Positions 25,958 to 34,971 of a stretch of DNA of 64,000 nt are shown in pieces. Origin of the DNA: Desulfosudis oleivorans (GTDB taxonomy: Bacteria > Desulfobacterota > Desulfobacteria > Desulfobacterales > SURF-7); NCBI GenBank assembly GCA_020723325.1, contig DYJD01000004.1, positions 186,001 through 250,000 on the forward strand, given 5' to 3'. The number at the start of each line of letters is the position of its first letter. The first letter of the stretch is position 1. A model generated the notes under the pieces. The model was not told the DNA's origin. It made no database searches and saw nothing but the letters and a program-made list of their open reading frames with translations. Position numbers and translations under genes: made by a program.

Positions 25958-26040
25958 GGGGGATTTTAAATTTGAGATTTCAGATTTGAGATTTGAGATA
26001 AGGGATTTGAGATAAGAGATGTGGGATGTGGGATAGGGGA
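25957..26040. repeat. Word repeat TTTGAGAT / TTGAGATAAG
   Basis: Degenerate tandem copies of ATTTGAGAT, then TTGAGATAAGGGAT and GATGTGGGATGTGGGAT, filling the gap between the selenoprotein and the LOG gene. The minus-strand ORF over it (ISNLKSEISNLKS) is an artefact. Confidence 0.7.
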
Positions 26041-26048
26041 AAAGGGTG

Positions 26049-26702
26049 ATGAAGGAAAAGCAGTTTTTGATTGATGAGCTGAAAGTGGAGGAGGCGTGGC
26101 GGCTGTTTAAAATCCTGGGGGAGTTTGTCGAGGGTATTGAAAGCCTGCATGACATCGGACCGGCGGTGAGCTTTTTCGGCTCGGCCCGGATCAAACCCAA
26201 GGACCCGGTTTATAAAAAGACCGAGGTTCTGGCCGAGCTTCTGGCTCGAAACGGATTTGCCGTGATCACCGGCGGCGGCGGTGGTGTGATGGAGGCGGCC
26301 AATAAGGGTGCAGCCGCGGCCGGCGGGCCATCCATCGGACTGAATATCGTCCTGCCCTTTGAGCAAAAGCCCAATCCCTATGCCAACATTCAACTGGAAT
26401 TTAAATACTTCTTCATCCGCAAGGTCATGTTCGTCAAATATGCCCAAGCCTATATCATCATGCCCGGGGGCTTCGGCACTTTGGATGAACTGTTCGAGGC
26501 CGTCACCCTCATTCAGACCAAACGCATCAAACCCTTTCCCGTGATTCTGGTGGGAACGGACTACTGGTCGGGATTGCTGGAGTGGATCAAAGCCCGGCTG
26601 CTCAGCCAGGCTTTGATCTCAGAGGAAGATCTGGATATTTTTCAAATCATGGATGAACCCGAAGAAATCGTCAAAGTGCTGAAAAAGACAGTGATTGTTT
26701 AA
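26049..26702 (+). CDS. LOG-family protein (TIGR00730-like Rossmann fold)
   Basis: 217 residues. Contains the LOG signature PGGFGTLDELFEAVTLIQ and the nucleotide-binding loop VITGGGGGVMEAANKGA. Some family members are cytokinin riboside 5'-monophosphate phosphoribohydrolases; others have unknown substrates, and this one carries an N-terminal extension (LKVEEAWRLFKILGEFVEGIESL) seen in the bacterial TIGR00730 group. An upstream GTG at 26046 is an alternative start. Only 12 bp separate it from the methyltransferase gene, so the two are probably co-transcribed. Confidence 0.88.
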   Translation: MKEKQFLIDELKVEEAWRLFKILGEFVEGIESLHDIGPAVSFFGSARIKPKDPVYKKTEVLAELLARNGFAVITGGGGGVMEAANKGAAAAGGPSIGLNIVLPFEQKPNPYANIQLEFKYFFIRKVMFVKYAQAYIIMPGGFGTLDELFEAVTLIQTKRIKPFPVILVGTDYWSGLLEWIKARLLSQALISEEDLDIFQIMDEPEEIVKVLKKTVIV

Positions 26703-26714
26703 GGGGAAAAGATT

Positions 26715-27908
26715 GTGGAAACCGCTCATCAAATTCATTTTCTGAGCGCTGCCCGCATGGGCGCTGTTCCGGCTAAAAGTGTCGACCTGGTGGTCACTTC
26801 ACCGCCCTATCCCATGATCCAGATGTGGGATGACACCTTCATTGCCCAGGAAAAGGGCATCAAAAAAAGCCTGGAGAATTACCAGGGGTGGAGTGCCTTT
26901 GAGCAGATGCACCGCCTCCTGGACACAGTCTGGGATGAGGTTTTTCGCTGCCTGAAGTACGGCGGCTTTGTCTGCATCAATATCGGTGACGCGGCCCGCA
27001 CCGTAAAGGATGATTTTGCCTTATATCCCAATCATGCCCGCATTCTGACCCATCTCACCAAAATCGGCTTCACGCCCCTGCCGGTGATCCTGTGGCGCAA
27101 GCAAACCAATGCCCCCAATAAATTCATGGGCTCCGGCATGTTGCCGGCCGGCGCCTACGTCACCCTGGAGCACGAATATGTGCTCATTGCCCGCAAAGGC
27201 GGCAAACGGGAATTTTCAGACCGGCAAAAACAAGTGCGCAACGACAGCGCCATTTTCTGGGAAGAACGTAATGACTGGTTTTCCGATGTCTGGATGGACC
27301 TGAAAGGCACGGTTCAAAAATTGTCCGACGAGACCGTGCGCAACCGCAGCGGCGCCTTTCCTTTTGAACTGCCCTATCGCCTGATCAGCATGTTTTCCGT
27401 CAAAGGCGACACGGTGCTGGACCCCTTCATGGGTCTCGGCACCACCATGCTGGCAGCCATGGCCACGGGCCGCCATAGCCTAGGGTATGAATTGGAGGCG
27501 GACTTCCGGGAAACCATCCGGGAACGCGCCCGCAACCTGATGCCCCTGGCCAACGCCCGCATTGAAAAACGCCTGGAAAATCATTGCCGCTTCATCCAGG
27601 AACGCTTTCAAACCAAAGGCGCCTTTCGCCATCGCAACCGGCCTTATGGTTTCCCGGTGATCACCAGCCAGGAAAAAGAGCTGTTGATCAACGCCTTGGA
27701 ATCCGTGACGGTGGGCGCAAACGGCGATTTCAAAGCCGCCTATGCCCATGAGCCCCAGCCGGAGTTCTGTGGGGCCTGGGACAACTACCTGGAAACCGTC
27801 GACACAGCCCCCAAGGCGCCGCGTCCGGCCCTGCCGGCCGTGCACAAACGCCGGGGACGGCCGCCCAAATCCGCAAAGCCGGTGCAGTTGACGCTCCTGG
27901 GGGATTAA
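26715..27908 (+). CDS. Site-specific DNA methyltransferase (N4/N6 type) with AT-hook tail
   Basis: 397 residues from a GTG start with AAGGGG 8 bases upstream. Catalytic motif IV TSPPYPM near residue 29 precedes the AdoMet-binding motif I DPFMGLGTT near 236, the order of beta-class amino-methyltransferases. SPPY suggests N4-cytosine or N6-adenine methylation. The C-terminus ends in KRRGRPPKSAKP, an AT-hook-like DNA minor-groove binder, unusual for this family. No restriction endonuclease gene is adjacent, so it is an orphan methylase, possibly regulatory. The gene lies in a tight row with LOG and the PEP-binding protein (21 bp downstream). Confidence 0.9.
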   Translation: METAHQIHFLSAARMGAVPAKSVDLVVTSPPYPMIQMWDDTFIAQEKGIKKSLENYQGWSAFEQMHRLLDTVWDEVFRCLKYGGFVCINIGDAARTVKDDFALYPNHARILTHLTKIGFTPLPVILWRKQTNAPNKFMGSGMLPAGAYVTLEHEYVLIARKGGKREFSDRQKQVRNDSAIFWEERNDWFSDVWMDLKGTVQKLSDETVRNRSGAFPFELPYRLISMFSVKGDTVLDPFMGLGTTMLAAMATGRHSLGYELEADFRETIRERARNLMPLANARIEKRLENHCRFIQERFQTKGAFRHRNRPYGFPVITSQEKELLINALESVTVGANGDFKAAYAHEPQPEFCGAWDNYLETVDTAPKAPRPALPAVHKRRGRPPKSAKPVQLTLLGD

Positions 27909-27929
27909 AAAACCAGCAGAGGAGGCTTC

Positions 27930-30900
27930 TTGACGATCAAATCAAAAGCACTGGAAGCCAATATCGCCGACTACCAAGTGGAGGTGGAGATCGCCCCTCA
28001 ATATGCCCTGCTCCAAAACATCATGTCCAAATACTACGGCCTGATGGAGGGGCTGAACACGTTTTTAAAAGAATTGTCCCACCCGTATAAAAACTGGGCC
28101 TTTATTGTCGGCGAGGCCCGCAACTTTGCCCTGAATTATTTTCATTTGCTCAAGCAACACCCACAAGGGCCGGCTGCCGCTGATTTATTTGCCTCTTTCT
28201 TCTTCGATGCCCTTGAATATGCCAAAGACCGCCACGCCCAAACCGAGGCGGTTGATAATCTGCTGCTCTTTCTGAACAAGATCGTTAAAGACGCCGGCCC
28301 TGAAATCCGATCTTTTCAGCCCATGTTGGACCATGCTTTTGGCCGCATTCACAATCTGCCGGAAGAAAAATTCCAATTGTTCGTAAAAAGCTACTATCAA
28401 CTCAAACGCCTGGCCCAGGACCTGCTGAAATATCCTACCGAACAGATCAACGGCTACGGCGCTCTAAACCGTCTGCTCATCCGCTATTATCACAGCATTT
28501 ATGCCTACTGGCAGCAGGAGGATGATCCGCAAACCTGGTTTTTAAGGGAGGCCGGTCATATTCCCCAAGGGATAAATCTGAATCCGGTTTTTCAGGAAGT
28601 TTCCCTGGATTTCATTCAAACCTGCCTTGCCGAATTAAAAGCCGCCGCCGCCCTGGAAGACCCGGAAGGCGCAACAATGACCCAGGCCTTGGGCGCCCTG
28701 GCCGGATATTCCCATTTTGTCAAGAGCTACCTGAAAATCCCCCAATTCCTGCTGGACCTGGGCAATGCCCTGGGTGAAGGCCAAAGATGGAAACTCGTTT
28801 TCCTTTTCCGCATCATGAACATCGCCGGCCTGGCCCTGATCCATGAGGAAGCCCTGCGGGACATCAATCGGACCCTCACCTTGCTGATCGCCCATGAGGA
28901 CCAGGCCCGGGTCCGGAAACTGATTCAACACACCTTTACCATTCTGAAAAAACGGGCCCACGATTTTCCGGCCACGGCCCTGAACTGTGTGCTCAGCATG
29001 GGGGCGGGCGTCTACAAGCTGGATGACAACGATTTTGTCAATTTCTTTACGGATTTCGTCATTGATTTGGGCTTTCAGACCCCCATGATCCAAGGGGTCG
29101 GGGATGATTGGCAGATCCGGGTCAACCATGATCACATTCAAAATATCCGCACCTGGCTGAGAATCATTGAACGCAAGCCCCAATGGTCCACCCGGCTTTT
29201 ATCGGCCCTGATCATTCATCTCTCCATCAGCGGCGTGTTCATCAAGGATACGGATCTGTTTCCCCGGGATATCACCCGTTTTCTCAACAGCGAGATTGAG
29301 CCGGTCTATAACCTCTGCAAGCAATTGAACCGGCTGTTCCCGGCCTTTTTCAACAATATCGGCGCCGAGGGCGAGCTGCGCGAAATCTCCACCCAAATCG
29401 ATGAAATCAATCACCGCAAGGATGTCCTGGTACACTTCCTGCGCAAGCAGAGCCATGTGGAAAGCAGCAACCGGGTCATTGCCCTGATGGAAGCCGTGCT
29501 GAATTTCTGGCGGACCAAGGATAAAAATCAGTTGCAGCCCTATGTGCCGCCGGGGATCTATCACCAGGTCCAGGCCGATGGTCCATATGTCTTGGGCATG
29601 CATGCCCTCATGCGCCGTCTGGACGAAAACGGCATAAAAGGCCCTGTTCAGCTCCTGGCCATGGGCCAGGTAGAACTATCGGCCCTGCTGGATCAGGTGG
29701 AGGAGGCCCCCGCCACGGACAAGCAGCGCCTGCTGCTGGCCCGCTCCTATTACAAATTATTAAACCAGAAATATAATCTGAATTTCATCGAGATCGACCA
29801 CTACATCACCCAGCTCAATACAGAAGCCTTTCCGGATCTGGACCTTTTAAAAGCAGCCCTTGCGGAAACCGATCTCAAAAAAAAGATAAAGGCCCTGCTC
29901 GGATATCTGGTCCGCCTCAAGGATTTGATCCTCTCCCCCATGGAATATGAAATCCGGGAGGATATCTACCAGAAGCGGCACATCACCATCGACATCCCCT
30001 CCATGTACGGCAGTTACCATGAATTGAAATTCGACGCCATGGGTCTCACTTTTCGGATCGAGTCCTTGTTGAATGTGTTGTTCGAGGAACTGGTGGACAC
30101 CATGGATCTGACCTTGATCACCAAAGCCACATTTTTTCAAATTTACACCCGCTTTGAACTGTTTGACCAGGCTTTGGAATTGGAAGGCATCAGTTCCAAT
30201 GAGTTCAAGCATCAGATGGGATTTTTATCCCATGCCTTGCAAACCCGGGGGTTTTCCTATACCCAGTACCTGGATATCTTCAAAGGTTTCGCCCAGGCCG
30301 TTAAAAATATTTTTACAGACCATTTCAACAATATCCATGCCCAAAATCTGAACCACGTCCTGACCAAAATACCGCCGGATCAGATCCTTCCCAAATATCT
30401 GCCCCAGGACCAAAGCGTGGATACGGAAAAGCTCCGCCATCGGGTATCGGAAATTTTTTTTCGGGAAAAAATCGCCCTGTCCCTGGGGCTGGCCCAGTTG
30501 GACCTGTTGTTGAGCCGGATATTGAACATTCTTTTCATCCAGGCGGAAAAACTGTCCAAGGAGAACCTGCACCAATTGCTGAATTATGACCCCCAGCACG
30601 CCATGACCGCCATCGACGACACCCGCAGTCTCGATTACGGCATTATTCTCCTGGGCAACAAAGGTCTCAACCTGATGAAACTGTGCAGCTACGGCTGGCC
30701 TGTCCCGCCGGGTTTCATCATAACCACGGAAGTCTTCCGCTGCCGCCGCATCATCGACACCTATCCGGCCGCCGGGGAAAATTTCAGGCAGCAGGTTCAG
30801 ACCCATCTGACCATGATCGAAAAAACCACCGGTAAAAAATTCGGTGATCCGCTCAATCCCTTGCTGCTTTCCGTGCGCAGCGGCTCAGCCATTTCCCAGC

Positions 30901-32114
30901 CGGGCATGATGGACACCCTTTTGAATGTGGGGATTTCCGAGGAAATCGCCGCCGGCATCGCCGCCCAAACCGGCAATGCCTGGTTCGCCTGGGACAACTA
31001 CCGCCGCTTCATCCAATGCCACGGCATGGCCCATGGCTTGGAGCGGGATGAATTCGACGCCATCATCAACGAACATAAGCGCGCCCTGGGCCTCCCGTTT
31101 AAAAGCAATTTCAGCGGCGCCCAGATGCGCACCGTGGCCCTGGCCTATAAAACCATGGTCCGGGATGCCGGGATTGAAATCCCGGAGGATCCTTTTGAAC
31201 AACTGCTGCACAGCATCCGCAATGTGTTCAATTCCTGGGAATCCCCCAAAGCCCAGGCCTATCGCCGAATCATGGGCATTTCCGACGATTGGGGCACTGC
31301 CGCCACAGTCCAGGCCATGGTTTTCGGTAACATCTCCAACCGCTCCGGAACCGGCGTGCTCTTTACCCACAGTCCCCGTCTCTCCCAGGATTCCTTGCGG
31401 CTTTGGGGGGATTTTACCGTGGAAAACCAGGGGGAGGACGTGGTCTCAGGTCTGGTCAGGACCCTGCCGATTTCCAAACTCCAGCAGGACATGGAACAAC
31501 GGGAAACCGACATCACCCTGGAAAGCCATTTTCCGGAAATCTTCAACAAGCTGAAGGAATATGTTTTTCAGCTCATATATGACAAGGGCTGGAGCCCCCA
31601 GGAAATGGAGTTCACCTTTGAAGGCCCTTCCCGCAACGACTTATATCTTCTGCAAACCCGCGATATGGCCATGCGGGAACGGAAGAAAGTATATATCTTC
31701 GATCTGCAGGATGTCCTGGCCAAGGACAATTTCCTGGGCCACGGCATCGGCGTCAGCGGCGGGGCCATGAGCGGCCGGATTGTTTTTACCTTAACGGAAA
31801 TCGAAGCCTGGCGCCAAGAGGAGCCGGAACAATCCCTGATTCTGATACGGGGCGACACCGTTCCGGATGATATTCTGGAAATCTTTGCCAGCGACGGCCT
31901 GCTCACCGCCAGGGGCGGCCTGACCTCCCATGCCGCCGTGGTGGCCCACCGCCTGGAAAAGACCTGCGTGGTGGGCTGCGGCAATCTCATTTGTGATGAA
32001 AAACAAAAAATCGCCACATTCAACGGCCACATCCTCCGCTCCGGGGACTTCATCAGCATTGATGGCCAGGAGGGTTCGGTGTATAAAGGACTGATGAAGG
32101 TCAAGGTGGGCTGA
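27930..32114 (+). CDS. Large PEP/pyruvate-binding protein (PPDK/PEP-synthase-like C-terminus)
   Basis: 1394 residues from TTG with GGAGG just upstream. Residues 1 to about 890 are helical and not recognised. From about 895 the ATP-grasp domain of pyruvate phosphate dikinase/PEP synthase is clear: GNKGLNLMKLCSYGWPVPPGFIIT, LLSVRSGSAISQPGMMDTLLN, NRSGTGVLFTHSP and an LLQTRD motif near 1240. It ends with the phosphohistidine swivel domain (TARGGLTSHAAVVAHRL, catalytic His near 1332). The PEP/pyruvate TIM barrel of true PPDK is missing, so it cannot be a complete dikinase; it may phosphorylate another acceptor or serve as an ATP-dependent phosphohistidine donor. Followed after 22 bp by a GAPDH-like gene. 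Confidence 0.85.
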   Translation: MTIKSKALEANIADYQVEVEIAPQYALLQNIMSKYYGLMEGLNTFLKELSHPYKNWAFIVGEARNFALNYFHLLKQHPQGPAAADLFASFFFDALEYAKDRHAQTEAVDNLLLFLNKIVKDAGPEIRSFQPMLDHAFGRIHNLPEEKFQLFVKSYYQLKRLAQDLLKYPTEQINGYGALNRLLIRYYHSIYAYWQQEDDPQTWFLREAGHIPQGINLNPVFQEVSLDFIQTCLAELKAAAALEDPEGATMTQALGALAGYSHFVKSYLKIPQFLLDLGNALGEGQRWKLVFLFRIMNIAGLALIHEEALRDINRTLTLLIAHEDQARVRKLIQHTFTILKKRAHDFPATALNCVLSMGAGVYKLDDNDFVNFFTDFVIDLGFQTPMIQGVGDDWQIRVNHDHIQNIRTWLRIIERKPQWSTRLLSALIIHLSISGVFIKDTDLFPRDITRFLNSEIEPVYNLCKQLNRLFPAFFNNIGAEGELREISTQIDEINHRKDVLVHFLRKQSHVESSNRVIALMEAVLNFWRTKDKNQLQPYVPPGIYHQVQADGPYVLGMHALMRRLDENGIKGPVQLLAMGQVELSALLDQVEEAPATDKQRLLLARSYYKLLNQKYNLNFIEIDHYITQLNTEAFPDLDLLKAALAETDLKKKIKALLGYLVRLKDLILSPMEYEIREDIYQKRHITIDIPSMYGSYHELKFDAMGLTFRIESLLNVLFEELVDTMDLTLITKATFFQIYTRFELFDQALELEGISSNEFKHQMGFLSHALQTRGFSYTQYLDIFKGFAQAVKNIFTDHFNNIHAQNLNHVLTKIPPDQILPKYLPQDQSVDTEKLRHRVSEIFFREKIALSLGLAQLDLLLSRILNILFIQAEKLSKENLHQLLNYDPQHAMTAIDDTRSLDYGIILLGNKGLNLMKLCSYGWPVPPGFIITTEVFRCRRIIDTYPAAGENFRQQVQTHLTMIEKTTGKKFGDPLNPLLLSVRSGSAISQPGMMDTLLNVGISEEIAAGIAAQTGNAWFAWDNYRRFIQCHGMAHGLERDEFDAIINEHKRALGLPFKSNFSGAQMRTVALAYKTMVRDAGIEIPEDPFEQLLHSIRNVFNSWESPKAQAYRRIMGISDDWGTAATVQAMVFGNISNRSGTGVLFTHSPRLSQDSLRLWGDFTVENQGEDVVSGLVRTLPISKLQQDMEQRETDITLESHFPEIFNKLKEYVFQLIYDKGWSPQEMEFTFEGPSRNDLYLLQTRDMAMRERKKVYIFDLQDVLAKDNFLGHGIGVSGGAMSGRIVFTLTEIEAWRQEEPEQSLILIRGDTVPDDILEIFASDGLLTARGGLTSHAAVVAHRLEKTCVVGCGNLICDEKQKIATFNGHILRSGDFISIDGQEGSVYKGLMKVKVG

Positions 32115-32136
32115 ATTGTGAATAAGGAAGATTACC

Positions 32137-33387
32137 ATGAACAACCACAACATCATCGGCATCAACGGCTTCGGCCGCATCGGCAAACTGACCGTTTGGC
32201 AATTGGCCACCCGCAATTATTTCCATGAAATCGTGGTCAACATCGGCCGCAAGGCCGGAACCTCCATGGACGACATCGCCCACTATACCGAACGGGATTC
32301 CACCTACGGCTCTTTGCATGCTTTTTTATATGGCCGGCACTCGGCCCCGGTCATCCGCGAGGTGGATGAAAAAAGCGGCACCCTGCGAATAGAAAACACC
32401 CTGGTGCGCTTCCTCAGATCCGCCCGCAACCCGGCCCAGATCGGCTGGCAAGATCACCATGTGGGCCTGGTGATCGACACCACCGGTCAATTTATGGACC
32501 CGACCCTGCCGGCCGATGCCCCAGGCGGATCGGCTCGTGGCCATCTGGAAGCCGGAGCAGAAAAAGTTGTGGTTTCTGCGCCGTTTAAGATCAAGGACAA
32601 GGGCCGGCCCATGCCCGCCGACGCCGTTACCACCGTCATGGGCATCAACGGCGACGATTATGATCCCAGGCATCACCGGCTCATTTCCAATGCCTCCTGC
32701 ACCACCACCTGCCTGGCCCACATGATGAAACCGCTACTCAACGCCTTCGGCCCCCAACGGCTGCTTTCGGCCTCCATGGCCACCATCCATGCCGCCACCA
32801 GCTCCCAGGAAGTTCTGGATCGACTGCCCAAGGCCGGCAAAACCGACCTGCGCAAAAGCCGCAGCGTGATGAACAACATCATCCTCACTACCACCGGCGC
32901 GGCCGAGGCCCTGCGCCTGGTCATACCGGAAATGCGCCGAATCGGATTCATTGCCGAATCTGTGCGCATCCCCACCAGCACGGGCTCCCTCATCATTCTG
33001 GTCATCAATTTGCAGGAGGCCTTGGAAGGCGCCCCCCTGAACCGCAATATGCTCAATGATGTCTACCGCCGGGCTGCCGCCGCGGACCCCAACGGTTATC
33101 TGCATTATTCCGACAAGCAAAATGTATCCACGGATATCATCGGCGGACCCAAGGCCGCCGCTGTCATCGAAGGCCATGAAACCCACACACGCACGGCGGA
33201 AATAGCCGTGGACATGGACCATGTACCCAATCTGCCGGCTGATCTTGCGGCCGCATTAAAAGACCGGGTCATCCGTGTCCCCGTTACCCAGGCAGTGGTT
33301 TATGGGTGGTATGACAATGAGATGGGCAGCTATGTGAACATGCTCTGTGATCGGAGTATCTCGGTTTTTGAAAGCCTGCTGGAATAA
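32137..33387 (+). CDS. Divergent glyceraldehyde-3-phosphate dehydrogenase-like protein
   Basis: 416 residues, about 80 more than classical GAPDH. NAD-binding GINGFGRIGK at residue 8. The catalytic segment reads SNASCTTTCLAH (Cys about 188) where classical enzymes have SNASCTTNCLAP. The general-base His is kept in ATIHAATSSQEVLD, but the following HxYTxDQ pattern is altered, and RIPTSTGSLIILVI replaces the usual RVPTPNVSVVDL. The C-terminal YGWYDNEMGSYVNM matches the family. Thus it keeps the thiohemiacetal chemistry but has a changed substrate site; it may use another aldehyde phosphate or serve a non-glycolytic role. It is 22 bp after the PEP-binding protein gene. Confidence 0.88.
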   Translation: MNNHNIIGINGFGRIGKLTVWQLATRNYFHEIVVNIGRKAGTSMDDIAHYTERDSTYGSLHAFLYGRHSAPVIREVDEKSGTLRIENTLVRFLRSARNPAQIGWQDHHVGLVIDTTGQFMDPTLPADAPGGSARGHLEAGAEKVVVSAPFKIKDKGRPMPADAVTTVMGINGDDYDPRHHRLISNASCTTTCLAHMMKPLLNAFGPQRLLSASMATIHAATSSQEVLDRLPKAGKTDLRKSRSVMNNIILTTTGAAEALRLVIPEMRRIGFIAESVRIPTSTGSLIILVINLQEALEGAPLNRNMLNDVYRRAAAADPNGYLHYSDKQNVSTDIIGGPKAAAVIEGHETHTRTAEIAVDMDHVPNLPADLAAALKDRVIRVPVTQAVVYGWYDNEMGSYVNMLCDRSISVFESLLE

Positions 33388-33398
33388 TGCCGCGCCCT

Positions 33399-33938
33399 TT
33401 ATTTGGGGGCCGCCCTTTGCTGAAACTGATCCAGGGCCTCGGGCAGCAAGCGCCGAATAAAGACCTGGCGGTCGTATTTGACCAGATTGCAGTATTCCGG
33501 ATAGCGCGGATGCAGGGCTGAAAGGGTGGGCGGTTGATTCATGCAAATCGTGCGCATCCGTTCAAAGGCAAGAATAAATTCGATCAAAGGCCGGCCTTCA
33601 CCGGCAAAGGTTTCAACCCAGCCCAGACGTTTCATCATTTCAAACCGGACCTGATCAGCCAAAAACAGATGAATATCAATCACCCGCATGCGCTCCGTAT
33701 CGTCCAGATAATAGAACTTGACCGGATTGCCCCAATTCAGCACGCCCATGATGAGTTCATAATAGGGCAAAGCCTGGCTTTCACCCGGCTGGGCCAAACG
33801 CAAAAGCGTATCATCGGAAATATCCGCGAGGCACGTGTTTCGATGAAACGACTCCCCGAACCGCTTACGCCAGGGACCGAATCCCTTTTGCTCGATTTGC
33901 TGTAGACGATAATCCTGAATTGAAATGATATCGGCCAT
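33399..33938 (-). CDS. Conserved hypothetical protein
   Basis: 179 residues from ATG 33938 (MADIISIQDYRLQQIEQ); the track extends 25 residues upstream through an improbable hydrophobic start. No family recognised. It is soluble, helical and charged, with LADQVRFEMMKRLGWVE and RPLIEFILAFERMR. It converges with the GAPDH-like gene (11 bp apart) and lies on the same strand as selD and yedF but about 180 bp beyond yedF. Confidence 0.65.
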   Translation of the reverse strand: MADIISIQDYRLQQIEQKGFGPWRKRFGESFHRNTCLADISDDTLLRLAQPGESQALPYYELIMGVLNWGNPVKFYYLDDTERMRVIDIHLFLADQVRFEMMKRLGWVETFAGEGRPLIEFILAFERMRTICMNQPPTLSALHPRYPEYCNLVKYDRQVFIRRLLPEALDQFQQRAAPK

Positions 33939-34041
33939 GCAGGCTTTTTCTCCGGAAAAGGACCAAACACAAAAAAAACCGGAAAAAGATCTCACGATAA
34001 GCCAAATTATCATTGAACAACGTTAAATGTCAAACACTGCC

Positions 34042-34119
34042 CAACGCGGAACGCGGAATTCAAATACGGAATGTGGTTGTTTTTTTATTCCGCGTTCCGA
34101 GTTCCGCGTTCCGCGTTTA
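34042..34119. repeat. Repeat family D: GCGGAAC inverted repeat after yedF
   Basis: Left arm AACGCGGAACGCGGAATTC (34043) and right arm ATTCCGCGTTCCGAGTTCCG (34087 on) with a T-rich loop. The right arm overlaps the yedF stop codon. It could fold in the yedF transcript end. Confidence 0.7.
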
Positions 34120-34716
34120 CGTGAGTGGAATGACCTTATCCGCCACCTGCATGGCCGTGACGATGTCGAGCATGTTGGTGGTTTGGCCCACCTGCTTTTT
34201 ATCCAGTAGTTGAAAATGCTCCAGGCAGGTGCCGCACACGAGGATCTGCAGTCCGCTGCGTTCATATTCCTGAAGAATTTCCAGCACGGGCGAGCCGCTC
34301 ACGGTAAGCTTGACACCGTTATTGACCAGGACCAGCCGCCAAAATTCCTTACCCATTTCCTTCAGGGTCTTGATGAAATTCACCATGAGTTTGCGGCCCA
34401 ATTCATCATCCCCTGTTCCCATGCGATCGGTGGCAGCCAGCACCAAAATTTTTTTCACTTCCCCAGGAATTTCTTCAACGGCGCAACTTGCATCGCCGGC
34501 CCCTGTTTTGCGTGTGCCCATGACCTGGAATTCATTTCCCTGTTGCATGGCCGAGACCTCGAATTGTTGGGATTCCAGAAAGCGGCAAATATTCTGTTTG
34601 GCGGCCCCGTTGTCCACCAGGATCTGTAAAACCGCAGGATGTTCCTTTTCAATAGCCTCCTTGACCAGCAGCACCGGCGCTGGACAAGCCAACCCTCTGG
34701 CATCGATTGTTTTCAT
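34117..34716 (-). CDS. yedF: Selenium metabolism protein YedF (TusA domain + DsrE-like domain)
   Basis: 199 residues from ATG 34716 (AGAGGA at proper distance), in preference to the upstream ATG. The N-terminal TusA/SirA-like domain has the Cys-Pro motif ARGLACPAPVLLVKEAI; the C-terminal DsrE-like domain (VLAATDRMGTGDDELGRKLM, LQILVCGTCLEHF, TNMLDIVTAMQVAD) carries a CGTC pair. This two-domain protein (TIGR03527 type) co-occurs with selenium use and is thought to handle reduced sulfur or selenium, perhaps delivering selenide to SelD; that role is not proven. It is encoded just after selD on the same strand, separated by a family A repeat. Confidence 0.92.
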   Translation of the reverse strand: MKTIDARGLACPAPVLLVKEAIEKEHPAVLQILVDNGAAKQNICRFLESQQFEVSAMQQGNEFQVMGTRKTGAGDASCAVEEIPGEVKKILVLAATDRMGTGDDELGRKLMVNFIKTLKEMGKEFWRLVLVNNGVKLTVSGSPVLEILQEYERSGLQILVCGTCLEHFQLLDKKQVGQTTNMLDIVTAMQVADKVIPLT

Positions 34717-34748
34717 CGCCCATTCCTCTTTTTCCATAATTATAAAAC

Positions 34749-34902
34749 TTGAATATCGAAATACGAAATTCGAAATAAATTCAAAATTTCAATAACAAAA
34801 TAACCAAAACAAAAAACAGTAACGCAATAGCCTGATAGTTTGCCGATGTTTTTGTATTTAAATTTTGGTAATTCGAATTTGTTTCGTATTTCGATATTCG
34901 GA
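34749..34902. repeat. Repeat family A, full copy 2 (inverted orientation)
   Basis: Starts TTGAATATCGAAATACGAAA and ends TTTCGTATTTCGATATTCGG, with the conserved centre as reverse complement of copy 1. It fills the selD-yedF gap. Confidence 0.85.
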
Positions 34903-34971
34903 TTTTCCTGACCTGCTGAAACAATTATCTTGCCCTGTTTTATGCCCACCAATATGCTTCCTTGTCAAGTT

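Noticed and set aside
25703-26200. 165-residue minus-strand ORF over the selenoprotein gene
   Set aside because: Low-complexity ISNLKSEISNLKS comes from the TTTGAGAT repeat, and it is antisense to a well-supported selenoprotein.
34013-34213. Short ORFs at 34013-34265 on both strands
   Set aside because: They are readings of the GCGGAAC repeat and of yedF in other frames.
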